Part shown: in pieces, positions 21,097-21,918 of the stretch
Layout of the letters: each line of letters opens with the position of its first letter
How positions within the stretch are numbered: position 1 is the first letter of the stretch
Origin: a virus
Direction: 5' to 3' (one strand)
DNA length: 21,918 bases
IMG/VR virus record: IMGVR_UViG_3300013130_001731
Span: 1 to 21,918 of that record
Position numbers and translations under genes: made by a program
The notes under the pieces: generated by a model
Seen by the model: the letters and a program-made list of their open reading frames with translations, nothing else
What the model was told of the DNA's origin: nothing
Database searches by the model: none

Positions 21097-21705
21097 TTAC
21101 GGAACTATTCTCATTTTGGGTTTAAACTTCCTGTTCACGAATAAAAAATCCTCGATTTGGCTGAGGATAAACGCTCGGATGTCTCTTACACTCCTGTCAT
21201 AACAGACCACGATAGTATTGCCGGTCGATTCGGATACGAATCTCCCGTGGGGCTCGACAATCCTCTCAATATGGTTCCCTTTTCTAGTTCGATAAAAAAT
21301 CCTGATTACCTCGTTGTTTTTTTCCGCCCATCGAACGGCTGCAGGAACGTTGTTGCCGAACTCTGGTATCTCTTTTTCCTTCGGTTTCTTTTGGGGCTTC
21401 GGTTGAATCTCGGGCTCAGACTCAATAGGCGGGGCAACTTCTGGGCTTTCAACGTCCTCCGGCTTCTCTACTTTCATCGGTTGGCCTGGAGGCGGGCCTA
21501 ACGGAGTTGCCAATTCGTTCTCTTGATCGTCTTCCAGTATCTTCGCCAAATCTTGCTGCCGAATAACCGGTAACTGCTCATCCATCGTTTGTGGATCGTA
21601 AGGATTGTCTAAGGACGTAGTATCTATGGGCTCTTGCAGCGCATCCGTCTTTGCCTGGGCAATCACAAACAGCCTATTGTAGTTGAAACTGCGTATTTTT
21701 CTCAT
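21097..21705 (-). CDS. WYL-domain-like phage protein, 202 aa
   Basis: The start is fixed at the ATG at 21705 by an in-frame TAA two codons upstream. No ribosome site is visible. A basic N-terminus containing FVIAQ (13-17) is followed by about 95 residues of Pro/Glu/Asp-rich linker (to about 115). The C-terminal domain (about 119-195) reads AVRWAEKNNEVIRIFYRTRK..., ERIVEPHGRFVSES, NTIVVCYD, and VRDIRAFILSQI. This fits the WYL pattern of 'I-x-I-x-Y...R-x-V-E-P...V-x-Y-D...I-R-x-F', a small beta-rich fold that binds nucleic acid or ligands and is common in bacterial regulators. Here there is no HTH domain; the WYL-like unit is joined to a disordered arm in a structural gene block. It may be a virion or DNA-binding component. 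The domain assignment is by pattern and the role is unknown. Confidence 0.6.
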   Translation of the reverse strand: MRKIRSFNYNRLFVIAQAKTDALQEPIDTTSLDNPYDPQTMDEQLPVIRQQDLAKILEDDQENELATPLGPPPGQPMKVEKPEDVESPEVAPPIESEPEIQPKPQKKPKEKEIPEFGNNVPAAVRWAEKNNEVIRIFYRTRKGNHIERIVEPHGRFVSESTGNTIVVCYDRSVRDIRAFILSQIEDFLFVNRKFKPKMRIVP

Positions 21706-21710
21706 TATTT

Positions 21711-21739
21711 GTTATAGATTGCATCGCCCGTGGTGTTTC
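21711..21739 (-). promoter_or_regulatory. Weak candidate promoter for the head gene block
   Basis: Between the terminator at 21756 and the ATG at 21705 the minus strand has TATAAC (21716-21711), a fair -10, with GAAACA 17 bases upstream, a poor -35. A transcript would start at or very near the ATG, which would explain the missing ribosome site (a leaderless message). The head block needs a promoter here if the terminator works, but the match is weak. A phage-specific promoter is equally possible. Confidence 0.25.
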
Positions 21740-21755
21740 CCCTTTGAAAATGTCC

Positions 21756-21789
21756 AAAAAAAAGCACAGATAAGAGTCTGTGCTTTTTT
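21756..21789. terminator. Bidirectional rho-independent terminator
   Basis: AAAGCACAGA and TCTGTGCTTT form a perfect 10-bp stem around a six-base loop, with eight A on the left (including the stem's AAA) and six T on the right, so both strands have a U-tract after the hairpin. It separates the head block from the element at the right edge and would stop transcription arriving from the right on the minus strand. Confidence 0.88.
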
Positions 21790-21794
21790 ATAGT

Positions 21795-21918
21795 TATGAA
21801 CTACCCCATACTGAAGTAACGGGGTTTCTTCACTCAACGAAATGTTTTGCTTTTAACATTCAACTTTTGAAAATTAAATATGAAAAGTAGAGAACAAATC
21901 TCCTGAAGCTTTACTTCC
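21795..21918 (-). mobile_element. Probable right end of an IS200/IS605-type element
   Basis: On the minus strand a GAAGAAACCCCG, TTACTTCAGTA, TGGGG and TAGTTCAT order is present, with a hairpin at 21824-21804 (CCCC...GGGG outer stem, TAC/GTA inner stem, 4-base loop). This arrangement, placed about 50 bases after a tnpB-like stop codon, is typical of IS200/IS605 right ends, where the sequence also forms the scaffold end of the TnpB guide RNA. The exact left limit, near 21790-21800, cannot be fixed. The remainder of the element lies beyond the window. Confidence 0.5.
21874..21918 (-). CDS. tnpB: Possible 3' end of a tnpB gene (partial)
   Basis: The last 14 codons of a minus-strand frame entering from the right edge read GSKASGDLFSTFHI and then stop. 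TnpB/OrfB proteins of IS200/IS605 elements often end with a G-x-x-A-[CS]-G-[DE]-x-x-S-T-like tail after the RuvC-zinc-finger core, and the right-end hairpin lies just downstream. With so few residues the call depends mostly on this context. TnpB is the RNA-guided nuclease of these elements. Confidence 0.4.
   Translation of the reverse strand, partial: GSKASGDLFSTFHI

Overview
The window carries the virion-assembly genes of a tailed bacteriophage (Caudoviricetes), probably a large-genome phage or a related prophage. The evidence is a nearly continuous minus-strand gene block with an HK97-fold major capsid protein, a portal protein, a prohead protease and a tail-fibre-like protein, spaced by short gaps or by stop/start overlaps. 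The host cannot be named from the sequence. No tRNA, rRNA or CRISPR array was seen. Genes read in the standard code, and starts mostly follow clear AGGA/GGAG-type ribosome sites.

Reading in the direction of transcription (right to left): the right edge (about 21800-21918) looks like the 3' end of an IS200/IS605-type element: the last codons of a possible tnpB and its right-end hairpin. A strong hairpin terminator at 21756-21789 follows. Then come a WYL-like protein (21705-21097), a 570-aa protein (21080-19368), a lysine/glutamate-rich 184-aa protein, and 262-, 214- and 629-aa proteins. The last two start at TAATG overlaps, so translation is probably coupled. The portal gene (15380-12021) follows. 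It is interrupted by a 351-aa intein and carries a C-terminal Vsr/DUF559-like nuclease domain after a Gly/Met-rich linker. Three small unknown genes (152, 258 and 89 aa) lead into a 2380-aa gene (10462-3320). This begins with a prohead protease domain, interrupted by a 388-aa intein just before the probable catalytic serine. It continues as a very long scaffold-like polyprotein with two families of short repeats. A putative decoration protein (3291-2644) and the major capsid protein (2568-1696) finish this transcription unit at a strong terminator (1666-1636).

Downstream of that terminator are a small excisionase/MerR-like HTH coding region that is open in two overlapping frames (1613-1366), an HExxH putative metalloprotease (1327-857) and a tail-fibre-like gene that runs off the left edge (845-1).

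Together these genes would build the head. The portal nucleates assembly, the protease/scaffold polyprotein organises and matures the shell, the capsid and decoration proteins form it, and the unknown proteins are probably internal-head or connector components. Both key assembly enzymes (portal and protease) must undergo protein splicing. The most unusual points are the portal-nuclease fusion, the intein at the protease active site, the size and repeat structure of the protease polyprotein (six I-T-E motifs that resemble T4-type prohead cleavage sites), and a K-x-A-Q-[Y/F]-like motif recurring in many otherwise unrelated proteins of the block.
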